This document shows positions 45,151-53,507 of a DNA stretch of 64,000 nt, in pieces. This DNA is from Flavobacteriaceae bacterium (GTDB lineage Bacteria; Bacteroidota; Bacteroidia; Flavobacteriales; Flavobacteriaceae), in contig JANQNQ010000008.1 in NCBI GenBank assembly GCA_028279515.1, forward strand, positions 124,001 to 188,000, in the 5' to 3' direction. The position numbers and the translations under genes were made by a program. The notes below the pieces were generated by a model. The model had not been told where the DNA came from. It did no database searches and was given only the letters and a program-made list of their open reading frames with translations. The first letter of the stretch is position 1; the number at the start of each line of letters is the position of its first letter.

Positions 45151-45481
45151 GAAATTTATCTTAGCCCTACAAAGTTGTCACTAAGTATTCAATATTGGTA
45201 GGGGGTTTTTCCTGAGAATGGTATAATTTACTCTAGTACTTTCTTCTGTTTACTCAAGAGAAAAAAATTCTCTTGAGGTTTTTATCTTTTGTTTAAGTGT
45301 AATCCTTCTTAGAGCGTTCAGCTCCTAACTAACATTTGATTACTGATCACAGGCTCTCTTATTGGGCACCTCTCGTAACAAGAATGTCCCAAAAACTCAC
45401 AATAAGACCTTAAAAAGAAGGATGGCCGTTCATTATTGTGTATTATAAACTAATTTGCCACTTATCAAAAATGCACTACAA
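45151..45481. other. Intergenic region with hairpin and possible structured leader
   Basis: A 331-bp gap between divergent genes. CTCAAGAG (45253-45260) pairs with CTCTTGAG (45270-45277) and is followed by GTTTTTATCTTTT, a terminator-like unit on the plus strand without an evident gene before it. Further on, TCTTATT (45357-45363) can pair with AATAAGA (45401-45407), enclosing GGG/CCC, upstream of the PD40 gene. No protein gene was recognised. Confidence 0.4.
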
Positions 45482-46483
45482 ATGAGACCCTATCATCTTC
45501 AACTTAGGAAACTTATTTTCTTCCTCTTCGCGTTAGCAAATCTATGTGCCACTACTAGTTGTCAAGACCAACAGGATAAGAATAACGCTGCCCCACTTGA
45601 GGTTCATCACCTTGATTATCTTCCTAAAATGGTAGGCCCGGGTGTTATTTCAACAGGTGCTTTCGAAGGACATGCGAGTATTACGCCAGATGGAACAGAA
45701 CTGTATTTTGCTATCTACAACAATGACCATAGCTACAGTACCATCGCCTACGCAAGAAAGACGGGTGAGTCTTGGGCAGAACCGAAAATCGCACCATTTT
45801 CTGGACAGTATAGAGATGGTTCACCAGCCTTATCTCCTGACGGAAATACGCTCTTTTTTAGTTCTAATCGTCCTGTTTCAGGAACCACTATCAATGCCTC
45901 AAACGACCTATGGATAGTTAAACGAGAGAACAATAGTTGGCAAAAACCGATACACCTTCCGCAGATAAATTCTGAAAAAAACGATTTTTCACCTTCCATC
46001 GACCGAGAAGGGAACCTCTACTTTTGTTCCAATCGTTCGGGTGGTTATGGAGATATGGATGTGTACGTTTCAAAGTTTGAGAATGGGACCTATCGGCCTC
46101 CTGCTTTACTTAAGGAGAACATAAACTCAAAATACCACGAAGGCAATGTGGGGGTATCACCTGACGGAAATCTGTTGTTTGTCATGGTACAACACAAACC
46201 GGGAGATTTTGGCTATGATGACATTCATTACTCGAAAAAAGTCAATGGTGATTGGACTCCCTTGAAAAATGTGGGCGACATCATCAATACCTATACCTAC
46301 GATTTTTCGCCCAAGGTGTCGCCAGATGGCAAGACCCTATATTTTTCGAGTCGTATCAATAGGGATTATATCTCAAAGGAAACGCCTTATGACTATGCGA
46401 CCTATCAAAAACACTTGAAAAGTCCGCTTAATGGATTGGGAAACATCTATCAAATTGAGATCGACGCCTTAAAATTGGACTGA
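45482..46483 (+). CDS. PD40 (TolB-like WD40) beta-propeller lipoprotein
   Basis: A 333-residue protein from ATG 45482. This start gives a lipoprotein signal with lipobox T-T-S-C ('LFALANLCATTSCQDQQ'); the frame opens at TTG 45455. Repeated PD40 strands are clear: 'HASITPDGTELYFAIYN', 'GSPALSPDGNTLFFSSNRP', 'NDFSPSIDREGNLYFCSNRSGGYGDMDVYVSK', 'EGNVGVSPDGNLLFVMV', 'YDFSPKVSPDGKTLYFSSRI'. It is probably an incomplete or small propeller in the periplasm or on the surface, of unknown function. The serine acetyltransferase gene starts one base after its stop codon, so both are in one transcript. Confidence 0.85.
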   Translation: MRPYHLQLRKLIFFLFALANLCATTSCQDQQDKNNAAPLEVHHLDYLPKMVGPGVISTGAFEGHASITPDGTELYFAIYNNDHSYSTIAYARKTGESWAEPKIAPFSGQYRDGSPALSPDGNTLFFSSNRPVSGTTINASNDLWIVKRENNSWQKPIHLPQINSEKNDFSPSIDREGNLYFCSNRSGGYGDMDVYVSKFENGTYRPPALLKENINSKYHEGNVGVSPDGNLLFVMVQHKPGDFGYDDIHYSKKVNGDWTPLKNVGDIINTYTYDFSPKVSPDGKTLYFSSRINRDYISKETPYDYATYQKHLKSPLNGLGNIYQIEIDALKLD

Positions 46484-46484
46484 T

Positions 46485-47168
46485 ATGTCGTTGTATGAAG
46501 ACCTTATGATGTTTATTTCTGATATAAAAGATCCTTCAGAGCGAAAACTACTAGCTCCTTATGCGACCGCATCATCCGACCTTGAGTCGTTGTTGTCAGA
46601 AATTCTAGCGAAGGCGTTGACAAATCATGAAATGGACAAACAGACGCTAAAAGATACGTTGTGCGAACTATATTACTCTAAACCCACACTTGTTACTTTT
46701 GTTACTGAAGATGCCGAGCAGCAACTTCAATTTGACTTTTCGGCCCATCATATCAGTGACATTGTTTTTTTCAGAAAGGGGTATCACGCCTTGCAAACCT
46801 ACAGATTGTCGCACCAGCTAAAGGAGGAAGGGAAGCATATTCTGGCATCGTGGTTACACCATAGAGCTACCTTGGTCTTTCAAGTAGATATTCACCCTAC
46901 GGCACAACTTGGACGAAAGATCGTTCTGGACCATGCCACAGGAATTGTTATCGGCGAAACAAGTATAATCGGAGACCAATGCAATATCCTTCACAACGTG
47001 ACTTTGGGCAGCACAACAAAACACGATGGCAAGCGCCACCCAGAAGTAGGGTCAAATGTTACCATCGGAGCTGGCTCCACTATTTTGGGATGCATTAAAA
47101 TAGCAGATTCGGTCACAATTGCAGCGTCTTCCTTAGTTGTCAAGGATGTTGAAAAAAGGAGCGTCTAA
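46485..47168 (+). CDS. cysE: Serine O-acetyltransferase-like protein, short C-terminus
   Basis: Protein of 227 residues. A helical N-terminal part leads to a left-handed beta-helix: 'FQVDIHPTAQLGRKIVLDHATGIVIGETSIIGDQCNILHNVTLGSTTKHDGKRHPEVGSNVTIGAGSTILGCIKIADSVTIAASSLVVKDV'. The catalytic histidine in DHATG and the second in KRHP are present. CysE makes O-acetylserine for cysteine synthesis. The usual end (P..TxxxGxPARxI plus the tail that docks on cysteine synthase) is missing: the protein stops at 'VVKDVEKRSV'. Linkage to a PD40 lipoprotein, and not to cysteine genes, leaves room for a different acceptor. Confidence 0.75.
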   Translation: MSLYEDLMMFISDIKDPSERKLLAPYATASSDLESLLSEILAKALTNHEMDKQTLKDTLCELYYSKPTLVTFVTEDAEQQLQFDFSAHHISDIVFFRKGYHALQTYRLSHQLKEEGKHILASWLHHRATLVFQVDIHPTAQLGRKIVLDHATGIVIGETSIIGDQCNILHNVTLGSTTKHDGKRHPEVGSNVTIGAGSTILGCIKIADSVTIAASSLVVKDVEKRSV

Positions 47169-47177
47169 CAAAACATC

Positions 47178-48470
47178 CTAATCGAGCCTTACTATTTTCC
47201 CATTTTTCATTACAAATACACATTGTTCGATGGCTTTTGGGTCTTTTTCAAGGTTTCCTGAAACCGCAATGATATCAGCATAATATCCTTTCTTCACCAC
47301 ACCGAGCTTTACTTTTTCGCCTATCAACTTTGCTGCATTGATAGTAGCGTATTGCAACAGGGTTTCAATAGGAACTTCGGCTTCTAACCACGCAACAATT
47401 CCTTGTTTGGCAGCTTCTCCCCTTGTGAAGGACGTTTTCGAATAAAAATCAGAGCCAAAGGCGATAGGAGCACCGCTATCATATAACCTAAATAGTTGCG
47501 TGCTTTGTCGCTTCTGAGAACGATCCAGAATCTTCTTTCTTCGAAGGGTGTCTGTTATTCCATATTTGGTATAAAGCTGATCAGAAACATTTCTGCTCGA
47601 ATAGGTCGGAACCAAATAAATTCCTTTTTTCTTGATCAATGCCAGCGTACTATCAGCCATCACATAGGCATGCTCGATACAGTCAACATTTGCTTGGGCA
47701 GCATTCCACACGGCCTGATTTGTGATCGCATGAGCGGTTACTCTTTTTCCGAATCGTTTTGCTTCCTTCGTGAGTTCTTGCAATTCTTCAACACTTAACA
47801 TGGTTCTATTCGGAATGTTATCGGCGTATACTTTGATTACATCTACTTTCATAAGCACATGCCTACGTATGGCTTCGATGGCTTCTTGAGCTCCGGTTAC
47901 GATTTCGTATTCCTCCTCTTCGAGATGTTGATATTTGATGTTCATTTTGTTGAGCTGCCCACCTATTGCTGCTATGCCAGGCCCCGATACAAACATCCTT
48001 GGCCCGGTAACGAGTTTCTCCTTGATTGCATCACGTAGGTCAACGTCCTGATAAATACCAGAATTCCCAAGATCACGTACGGAAGTAAAGCCTGCCTTTA
48101 AGTAACTCTCTGCTCTATTGGCAGCCTCAAGTGCCCTTCGCGTCTCACTTTTATTGACCAGGTTCTTGACGACTGCTTCGCCAAAACCATAGTAGGTAGC
48201 ATGCAATTCTTCTTCAATAAAGAGGTGTGTATGTGCATCAATCAGCCCTGGAAGAAGTGTGACGTTTCCGAGGTCTTTGACTGTGGTTTTGGTTAAATCT
48301 ACCTTTAGGTCCTTGCCGACAGCAGCAATCTTATTTCCTTTGACATGAACTTCAATATCTTGAAGAAATTTTCCGTTTTCGCTATCGTAAAAATAATCTG
48401 CTTTAAGCAGCATGTCTTGTGAAAATGCAATGGCCGGAAAAAGGAGTAGCAGTAAAATTCGATATTTCAT
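47178..48470 (-). CDS. Secreted amidohydrolase-family protein
   Basis: A 430-residue protein from ATG 48470, which gives a signal peptide ('MKYRILLLLLFPAIAFSQ'); a longer frame to 48545 buries it. The metal-binding features of the imidazolonepropionase/prolidase-like branch are seen: 'LLPGLIDAHTHLF' (HxH), a lysine in 'VDVIKVYADN', 'GKRVTAHAITNQAV', 'VDCIEHAYVMADS', and the Asp in 'PIAFGSDFYSKTSF'. The late 'INAAKLIGEKVKLGVVKKGYYADIIAVSGNLEKD' is typical. It probably hydrolyses an amide or dipeptide bond in the periplasm. The exact substrate is unknown. Confidence 0.9.
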   Translation of the reverse strand: MKYRILLLLLFPAIAFSQDMLLKADYFYDSENGKFLQDIEVHVKGNKIAAVGKDLKVDLTKTTVKDLGNVTLLPGLIDAHTHLFIEEELHATYYGFGEAVVKNLVNKSETRRALEAANRAESYLKAGFTSVRDLGNSGIYQDVDLRDAIKEKLVTGPRMFVSGPGIAAIGGQLNKMNIKYQHLEEEEYEIVTGAQEAIEAIRRHVLMKVDVIKVYADNIPNRTMLSVEELQELTKEAKRFGKRVTAHAITNQAVWNAAQANVDCIEHAYVMADSTLALIKKKGIYLVPTYSSRNVSDQLYTKYGITDTLRRKKILDRSQKRQSTQLFRLYDSGAPIAFGSDFYSKTSFTRGEAAKQGIVAWLEAEVPIETLLQYATINAAKLIGEKVKLGVVKKGYYADIIAVSGNLEKDPKAIEQCVFVMKNGKIVRLD

Positions 48471-48561
48471 AGTCCAAAATTTAGCATGACTAAAAGTAGC
48501 ATAAAACTGCGTACAATCTATTTGGACATGTCTTAAACGCTGCATTGAGACATTTAAATTC

Positions 48562-49656
48562 TCAATTTTGTTCGTTTTGTTCGATATACTCCTTCGGGGT
48601 CATCCCCTCGAGTTTATTGAAGTATCTGTAAAAGGTGGCCTTCGAGTTAAACCCTGCCATTTTGGACAATCCTGTTACATCGTATTTGTTGTTCTCTTCG
48701 AGTCTAGATAGTCGTTTAAATTCGTCTATACGATAGGCATTGATAAAATCATTGAACGTCACTTTCTCATATTCTAAGAAGAACTCTTTCAGCCTGTTTT
48801 GCGGTTGATCTATTAGCACCGCCAGGTCTTTCATACTAAATTCAGGGTTCTTATAAGGTTGTTCTGCTTCAAGTACATGCTCGATATTAGCTCTCATATC
48901 ATCTGCACCAGAAGCTAATGTAACATCCTTTTGAATGTTCTTCCCAACATAATACGATTTAAAGGTCTGTGATTCTGTGATCAAATAGATAACGAGAAAT
49001 AGTACCTGTAAAAACCCTATGAAAAGCAAGAAAGTTCTCACTGACAGACTTGCGAAAGTAGCACTCAATTGTTCATAAGCGGGTTGCGAGATCCATCTAG
49101 AACTGGTAAGTGCAAGCAAGATCAACAAATTGCCAATCTCATAACCATTGATGACATAATAGAAAAGCCGAAACTTTCTTCTTACTTTATCTTTTAATTG
49201 ATTGAGTAACTTTTTTCTAAACTCTACAATACCCCACCAAAAATAAAACACAAAGTAACCTGTTTTTAAGAGGGCTGAAACCACTGTAATAACAGAATAA
49301 TTACTGTTGCGGAAACCTGAGAATCCCACCTTCAAAATCAACAATATCAGTACATATAGCACCGGAAAGATAAAATGGTATTTTATCTTTTGCTTTGAAA
49401 CAATGGCAATGTGTAGAAACAATAAGGGAGGAAAAAATATTTCAATGGCATCTCGATAAAAAAAAGAGAGTAGGGTGTAATCTTGCACAAAGACGAAGGT
49501 AGAAACCCTAAGATATGCAAGTCCTAAGAGCAGTAAAAAAAATCCCAAAGCCCGCTGTCTAGTTTCTGAATCAAACAACTTGAAAAAAGACAATAGGAAT
49601 AGTTGGCTGCCCAGACACAGAGTTATTCCTTTGTAATAAACAGACCAATCTTCCAT
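48562..49656 (-). CDS. AraC-family regulator with N-terminal membrane domain
   Basis: A protein of 364 residues. Residues 1-235 contain about seven hydrophobic segments ('GITLCLGSQLFLLSFFKLF', 'ALGFFLLLLGLAYLRVSTFVF', 'FFPPLLFLHIAIV', 'YHFIFPVLYVLILLILKVG', 'TFLLFIGFLQVLFLVIYLI'). The C-terminal 100 residues form the paired helix-turn-helix of AraC regulators: 'FSMKDLAVLIDQPQNRLKEFFLEYEKVTFNDFINAYRIDEFKRLS' and 'YDVTGLSKMAGFNSKATFYRYFNKLEGMTPKEYI'. It would regulate genes directly from the membrane in response to an outside or membrane signal. Its target is unknown; the secreted amidohydrolase gene follows on the same strand 91 bp later. Confidence 0.9.
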   Translation of the reverse strand: MEDWSVYYKGITLCLGSQLFLLSFFKLFDSETRQRALGFFLLLLGLAYLRVSTFVFVQDYTLLSFFYRDAIEIFFPPLLFLHIAIVSKQKIKYHFIFPVLYVLILLILKVGFSGFRNSNYSVITVVSALLKTGYFVFYFWWGIVEFRKKLLNQLKDKVRRKFRLFYYVINGYEIGNLLILLALTSSRWISQPAYEQLSATFASLSVRTFLLFIGFLQVLFLVIYLITESQTFKSYYVGKNIQKDVTLASGADDMRANIEHVLEAEQPYKNPEFSMKDLAVLIDQPQNRLKEFFLEYEKVTFNDFINAYRIDEFKRLSRLEENNKYDVTGLSKMAGFNSKATFYRYFNKLEGMTPKEYIEQNEQN

Positions 49657-49729
49657 TGTATTCTACCTTCTGAGTTTTAACCTTAAAGACTCCTAGCAAA
49701 TGTATGGGATTTTTGGAGACTCACTACAA

Positions 49730-49985
49730 GCAAGCTCGGTGCTTCTTAAATGGGATTGGCTTCACCTGGCCCAACATCCTCGCACCGCTGCAAGTAGAAA
49801 AACCACGGCCATGCCGTCCTTTTTTTGTTCCCTTCAACGCCTCGAGCAAGCTCGGCGCCTAATCATGGGATTGGCTGCGCCTGGCCCAACATTCTCGCAC
49901 TACTGCAAGTAGAAAAATCCACGCCCCTGGCGCCCTTTTTTTATTCCCTACAGTGCTTCGAGCAAGCTCGGCACTTTCGGGAATA
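49730..49985. repeat. 116-bp tandem repeat next to tRNA-Ala
   Basis: GCAAGCTCGG occurs at 49730, 49846 and 49962, so the period is exactly 116 bp: two full units and a partial third. Each full unit holds a CGAGCAAGCTCG-type palindrome, a shared block (GGGATTGGCT, CCTGGCCCAACAT, CTGCAAGTAGAAAAA), and a hairpin with a 3-nt loop followed by seven or more T. The hairpin is ACGGC/GCCGT in unit 1 and CGCC/GGCG in unit 2. There is no protein gene in the 367-bp gap. Confidence 0.85.
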
Positions 49986-50013
49986 AAAAAATCCACACTT
50001 CTGTGTGGATTTT
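49986..50013 (-). terminator. Terminator downstream of tRNA-Ala
   Basis: AATCCACAC (49990-49998) pairs with GTGTGGATT (50003-50011) over a 4-nt loop. On the minus strand the tail is TTTTTT, so it ends the tRNA transcript 10 bases after the mature 3' end. Confidence 0.85.
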
Positions 50014-50023
50014 CTGAATGATG

Positions 50024-50097
50024 TGGAGAAGATGGGACTCGAACCCACGACCTCTTGACTGCCAGTCAAACGCTCTAGCCAGCTGAGCTACATCCCC
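50024..50097 (-). tRNA. tRNA-Ala (anticodon GGC)
   Basis: A 74-nt cloverleaf on the minus strand. The 5' acceptor arm is GGGGATG and the 3' arm CTTCTCC with discriminator A. The D-arm is GCTC/GAGC. The anticodon stem is TTTGA/TCAAG with loop CTGGCAG, giving anticodon GGC (alanine GCC codons). The T-arm is GTGGG-TTCGAGT-CCCAT. A G3-U70 pair, the alanine identity element, is present. The acceptor stem has one U-U mismatch at 6-67. The 3' CCA is not encoded. Confidence 0.95.
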
Positions 50098-50211
50098 ATT
50101 ATTTTAAATTCTCTTTTCTCCAGCGTCTTCCGGCTGCAGACTTTAAGTATTTTTCTCTTGACCTTGCTTCAATTAGTGAACTCGTTCAAGCGGAGCTACA
50201 ATCCCAAGATA

Positions 50212-51009
50212 TCAATCCTTTTTCGCACTCATAACTAACAACGGTATGGTGCAGTGAAATTCGCGCTTCAAAATTATATTTTTTTCCCAAAGTTTCACGA
50301 AAAATCCGCGTTTTCTTCTAAAAACACATAAAATATCTGGATGATTCTCTCTAAAGTGCTCTAGTACTCCTTGAAAAGTAGTTGCGTTCTCTGTAATAGT
50401 CACATTAGAACTAATGTCCATCAACGCTGAATCAATTGTCAGGTCTTCCTTCTTGTAATCTGGCGTTTTTACCAATAAAAGGTTCACCTTAGTTCCGAAT
50501 TTTTCTTGAAGCTGCATCAATGGTTTTAGCTTCTTCTTGCTCTTGAGAACTCCAGACTTAAAAGCAGTCAATGCAGTTTCAAACGAAATAAAGGTGTTTC
50601 CTCTTGGGACAATCAGCGCCGGAATATCGGTTTGCTTCACAATACTTCCCGAGGTGTTTCCTAAGAAAACTTCCTCTCTAATATCGTTGCTTCGGGGTTC
50701 GAGAACGATCAAGTCAATTCCGAGCTCCTTATCAACGGCTTTTATTCCGTCTAAAAGCTCTCCCTTGCTAGTTACTATCTTGACATTCACCCCTTTTTTG
50801 TCCACCTTCTCCACGACCTGCTGGATACGCTCCTTACTAGAACGCGCAGCTACTTTGTCTACATTGGCCATCATCCCTGCAGGGGTCTTTACATTGTAGG
50901 CCTGCATAGCTAGGATTTTACAATCAAATGCGGCTGCAAAATCAATAGCATACTGCAATGTGTTTGCTGAATTGTCGGAAGAACCTATTGGAACAAGAAT
51001 ATTTTTCAT
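50212..51009 (-). CDS. Universal stress protein (UspA family), two-domain
   Basis: A 265-residue protein starting 'MKNILVPIGSSDNSANTLQYAIDFAAAFDCKILAMQAYNV', a UspA alpha/beta fold. The first domain ends with 'LIVLEPRSNDIREEVFLGNTSGSIVKQTDIPALIVPRGN', the nucleotide-binding-like G-x(9)-G-S/T region. The second half (about 145-265) is a degenerate second copy ('ENHPDILCVFRRKRGFFVKLWEKNIILKREFHCTIPLLVM'). It is cytoplasmic and usually induced by stress. The gene is single and divergent from the GNAT gene. Confidence 0.92.
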   Translation of the reverse strand: MKNILVPIGSSDNSANTLQYAIDFAAAFDCKILAMQAYNVKTPAGMMANVDKVAARSSKERIQQVVEKVDKKGVNVKIVTSKGELLDGIKAVDKELGIDLIVLEPRSNDIREEVFLGNTSGSIVKQTDIPALIVPRGNTFISFETALTAFKSGVLKSKKKLKPLMQLQEKFGTKVNLLLVKTPDYKKEDLTIDSALMDISSNVTITENATTFQGVLEHFRENHPDILCVFRRKRGFFVKLWEKNIILKREFHCTIPLLVMSAKKD

Positions 51010-51132
51010 GAGACCGTGTTTGATAGTTTTGGTGGTGTTTCGAATCGATGACGATTATTTCGATTCTCTAAGTTTTTTATTAAACACTATAAGCTTAAAT
51101 TTACTTCTTCTTAGAGAAATACAGAAATTTTA

Positions 51133-51639
51133 TTGATGATTCGTCGTGCAAAGGTATCAGAAATTGATCAAATCCTAAAACTTACTAAGGCATGTGCTGC
51201 CGCAATGATCAAGAAGGGCATCTTTCAATGGAATGAACATTATCCGTCGAAAGAAGCTTTTTTAAGAGACATTGATCGAGAAGAGCTGTACGTTCTTCTC
51301 AAAGATGAAGAGTTGATCGGTACTATTGTGATCTCAACTCATATGGATGAAGAGTACATCCCCATAAAGTGGCTTACCCCCAATGACTGTAATGTATATA
51401 TACATCGTGTGGCTGTACATCCTGATCACCAAGGATTGGGACATGCCCAAGGGCTTATGGACTTCGCTGAGCAGCAAGCCAAAGAACAAGGGTTTACATC
51501 CATCCGTTTGGATACTTTTAGCCAAAACGAAAGAAACCAGCGTTTTTACGAACAAAGAGGGTATCAACGTTTGGGCAATATCTATTTCCCTAAGCAGAGT
51601 GAACATCCTTTTTATTGCTATGAATTTGTTTTTGAGTGA
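51133..51639 (+). CDS. GNAT-family N-acetyltransferase
   Basis: Protein of 168 residues starting 'MMIRRAKVSEIDQILKLTKACAAAMIKKGIFQWNEHYPSKEAFLRDI'. The acetyl-CoA-binding motif A is 'YIHRVAVHPDHQGLGHAQGLMDFAEQQAKEQGFTSIRLDTFSQNERNQRFYEQRGYQRLG'. The acceptor is unknown. The last bases overlap the GTG start of the MATE gene (GTGA), so the transferase and exporter are made together, which hints at a joint detoxification role. Confidence 0.92.
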   Translation: MMIRRAKVSEIDQILKLTKACAAAMIKKGIFQWNEHYPSKEAFLRDIDREELYVLLKDEELIGTIVISTHMDEEYIPIKWLTPNDCNVYIHRVAVHPDHQGLGHAQGLMDFAEQQAKEQGFTSIRLDTFSQNERNQRFYEQRGYQRLGNIYFPKQSEHPFYCYEFVFE

Positions 51640-52970
51640 AAGCATCCGTCACCTTTAAAAATATCAACCGATTGGCCATCCCGGCCATTGTTGCAGGAAT
51701 TGCAGAACCCCTACTTTCTATCACCGATACGGCGATCGTAGGGAATATTCCCGAATTCGGTACCGAATCCTTAGCTGCTGCCGGAATCGTGGGATCCTTT
51801 CTTTCGATGCTCATTTGGATTCTCGGACAAACGCGCAGTGCAATCTCAGCCATTATTTCACAATACTTGGGAGCAGGGAAGATTGACGAAGTTAAGACAC
51901 TTCCAGCACAAGCAATCTTCTTCAACATTTTGCTCAGTCTGGTTGTACTGTTAACCACAATATTCTTTATTGAAGATATTTTTAGGTTACTTGAGGCCTC
52001 CGGCAAGATCTTGGAGCTTTGCGTCTCGTACTACGGTATTCGTGTTTGGGGATTTCCGTTAACCTTGTTCACTTTTGCGGTATTCGGAATCTTCCGCGGA
52101 TTACAAAATACCTTTTGGCCCATGACAGTCGCTATCATTGGCGCCGTGCTCAACATCATTTTAGACTTCATTCTAGTGTACGGTATCGAAGGTTGGATAC
52201 AGCCTATGTACCTTGAAGGTGCCGCTTGGGCCAGTCTTATCGCGCAAATGGTCATGGCGCTCATCTCTTTCATTTTATTGATCACCAAGACGCAAGTGAG
52301 TTTGAGACTGCGTTTTCCTGTAAACAAAGAATTAGGCCGACTTGCTATTATGAGCCTCAACCTTTTTGTCAGAACGATAGCCCTGAATGCAGCTATCATT
52401 TTAGCCGTTCGTGAAGCCACTTCTTACGGTGAAAATTATATCGCTGCTCATACGATCGCCATAAACTTGTGGTTGTTTTCGGCTTTCTTCGTCGATGGTT
52501 ACGGTGCTGCCGGAAACATTATGGGCGGGCGCTTTCTTGGTGCCAAGGATTACAACGCTCTCTGGACCTTGGCCAAAAGGATTGCTCTTTATGGTATTAT
52601 TGTCGCTTTGACATTGATGCTGCTTGCCACTGTTTTTTATATTCCTGTCGGAAGGGTTTTCTCTAATGAAGATGCTGTGCTATCTACCTTCTACAGCGTG
52701 TTCTATATTGTCATCCTTGTACAACCCATCTATGCCATTGCATTTGTCTTTGACGGGCTCTTCAAGGGTTTGGGCGAAATGCGCTACTTGCGAAACGTAT
52801 TGTTGGCAGCTACCTTTCTTGGTTTTGTTCCTACCTTATTCATTCTCAATGAATTTGACCTGAAACTCCATGGCATTTGGATTGCCTTTGCCGTTTGGGG
52901 ATTGGTAAGAGCACTGGCGTTAGTGTTTAAATTTAGGCATAAGTTTAAACCCATGTTACAAAAGGCATAG
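51636..52970 (+). CDS. MATE-family efflux transporter
   Basis: A 444-residue membrane protein from GTG 51636, with about twelve hydrophobic segments in two homologous halves. 'INRLAIPAIVAGIAEPLLSITDTAIVGNI', 'SAIISQYLGAGKIDEV' and 'GAVLNIILDFILVYGIEGWIQPMYLEGAAWASLIAQ' are typical of the DinF-like branch. It exports toxic compounds using a sodium or proton gradient. The start overlaps the GNAT stop codon by four bases, and no other start would give a complete first helix. Confidence 0.94.
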   Translation: MKASVTFKNINRLAIPAIVAGIAEPLLSITDTAIVGNIPEFGTESLAAAGIVGSFLSMLIWILGQTRSAISAIISQYLGAGKIDEVKTLPAQAIFFNILLSLVVLLTTIFFIEDIFRLLEASGKILELCVSYYGIRVWGFPLTLFTFAVFGIFRGLQNTFWPMTVAIIGAVLNIILDFILVYGIEGWIQPMYLEGAAWASLIAQMVMALISFILLITKTQVSLRLRFPVNKELGRLAIMSLNLFVRTIALNAAIILAVREATSYGENYIAAHTIAINLWLFSAFFVDGYGAAGNIMGGRFLGAKDYNALWTLAKRIALYGIIVALTLMLLATVFYIPVGRVFSNEDAVLSTFYSVFYIVILVQPIYAIAFVFDGLFKGLGEMRYLRNVLLAATFLGFVPTLFILNEFDLKLHGIWIAFAVWGLVRALALVFKFRHKFKPMLQKA

Positions 52971-52989
52971 TTCGCTTTAGAATTATCAA

Positions 52990-52997
52990 TACCTTTG
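52990..52997 (+). promoter_or_regulatory. -7 element for queD
   Basis: TACCTTTG fits TAnnTTTG exactly and lies 20 bases before the ATG at 53018. Confidence 0.55.
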
Positions 52998-53017
52998 TAC
53001 TCTAAATTTCGTACCCC

Positions 53018-53467
53018 ATGAGTACTATTCGAATCACCAAACAATTTTCTTTTGAGACTGGACATGCTTTGTATGGATATGACGGAAAATGTAGAAATGT
53101 TCACGGACACAGTTATAAGTTGTCTGTTACGGTCATTGGCACGCCCATCACAGACACAAATCACGTAAAGTATGGGATGGTCATTGATTTTGGGGATCTT
53201 AAAAAGATTGTGAAGGAAGAAATAGTCGATAAATTTGATCACGCCACTGTATTCAATAAAAACACTCCGCATATCGAATTGGCCAACGAACTGGCAAAAA
53301 GAGGGCACTTGATTATCTTGGCAGATTATCAGCCAACAAGTGAAAATATGGTCGTCGACTTTGCCTCAAAGATAAAGGCACGTTTGCCTCAAGACATAAG
53401 TCTCCATTCGTTAAAACTTCAAGAAACCGAAACCTCTTACGCCGAGTGGTTTGCTAGCGATAACTAG
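53018..53467 (+). CDS. queD: 6-carboxy-5,6,7,8-tetrahydropterin synthase (QueD/PTPS family)
   Basis: Protein of 149 residues. Zinc-binding histidines lie in 'FSFETGHALYGYDGKCRNVHGHSYKLSVTVIG', which also carries the catalytic cysteine in CRNVHGHSY. 'YGMVIDFGDLKKIVKEEIVDKFDHATVFN' supplies the catalytic Asp-His, and 'SLKLQETETSYAEW' the substrate-anchoring Glu. It makes the precursor of queuosine from dihydroneopterin triphosphate. At 149 residues it is somewhat longer than QueD of E. coli, as is common in this phylum. Confidence 0.93.
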   Translation: MSTIRITKQFSFETGHALYGYDGKCRNVHGHSYKLSVTVIGTPITDTNHVKYGMVIDFGDLKKIVKEEIVDKFDHATVFNKNTPHIELANELAKRGHLIILADYQPTSENMVVDFASKIKARLPQDISLHSLKLQETETSYAEWFASDN

Positions 53468-53507
53468 CGTTTCGGTATTAACTATTGTTTTTGGCTATAT
53501 TTACAGC

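Noticed and set aside
45455-45481. Upstream TTG start for the PD40 lipoprotein
   Set aside because: ATG 45482 places the lipoprotein signal and lipobox at the correct distance; the extra nine residues add nothing recognisable.
49730-49985. 116-bp repeats considered as a CRISPR array
   Set aside because: Only 2.4 copies, unit far too long, and the whole unit is conserved rather than alternating repeats and spacers.
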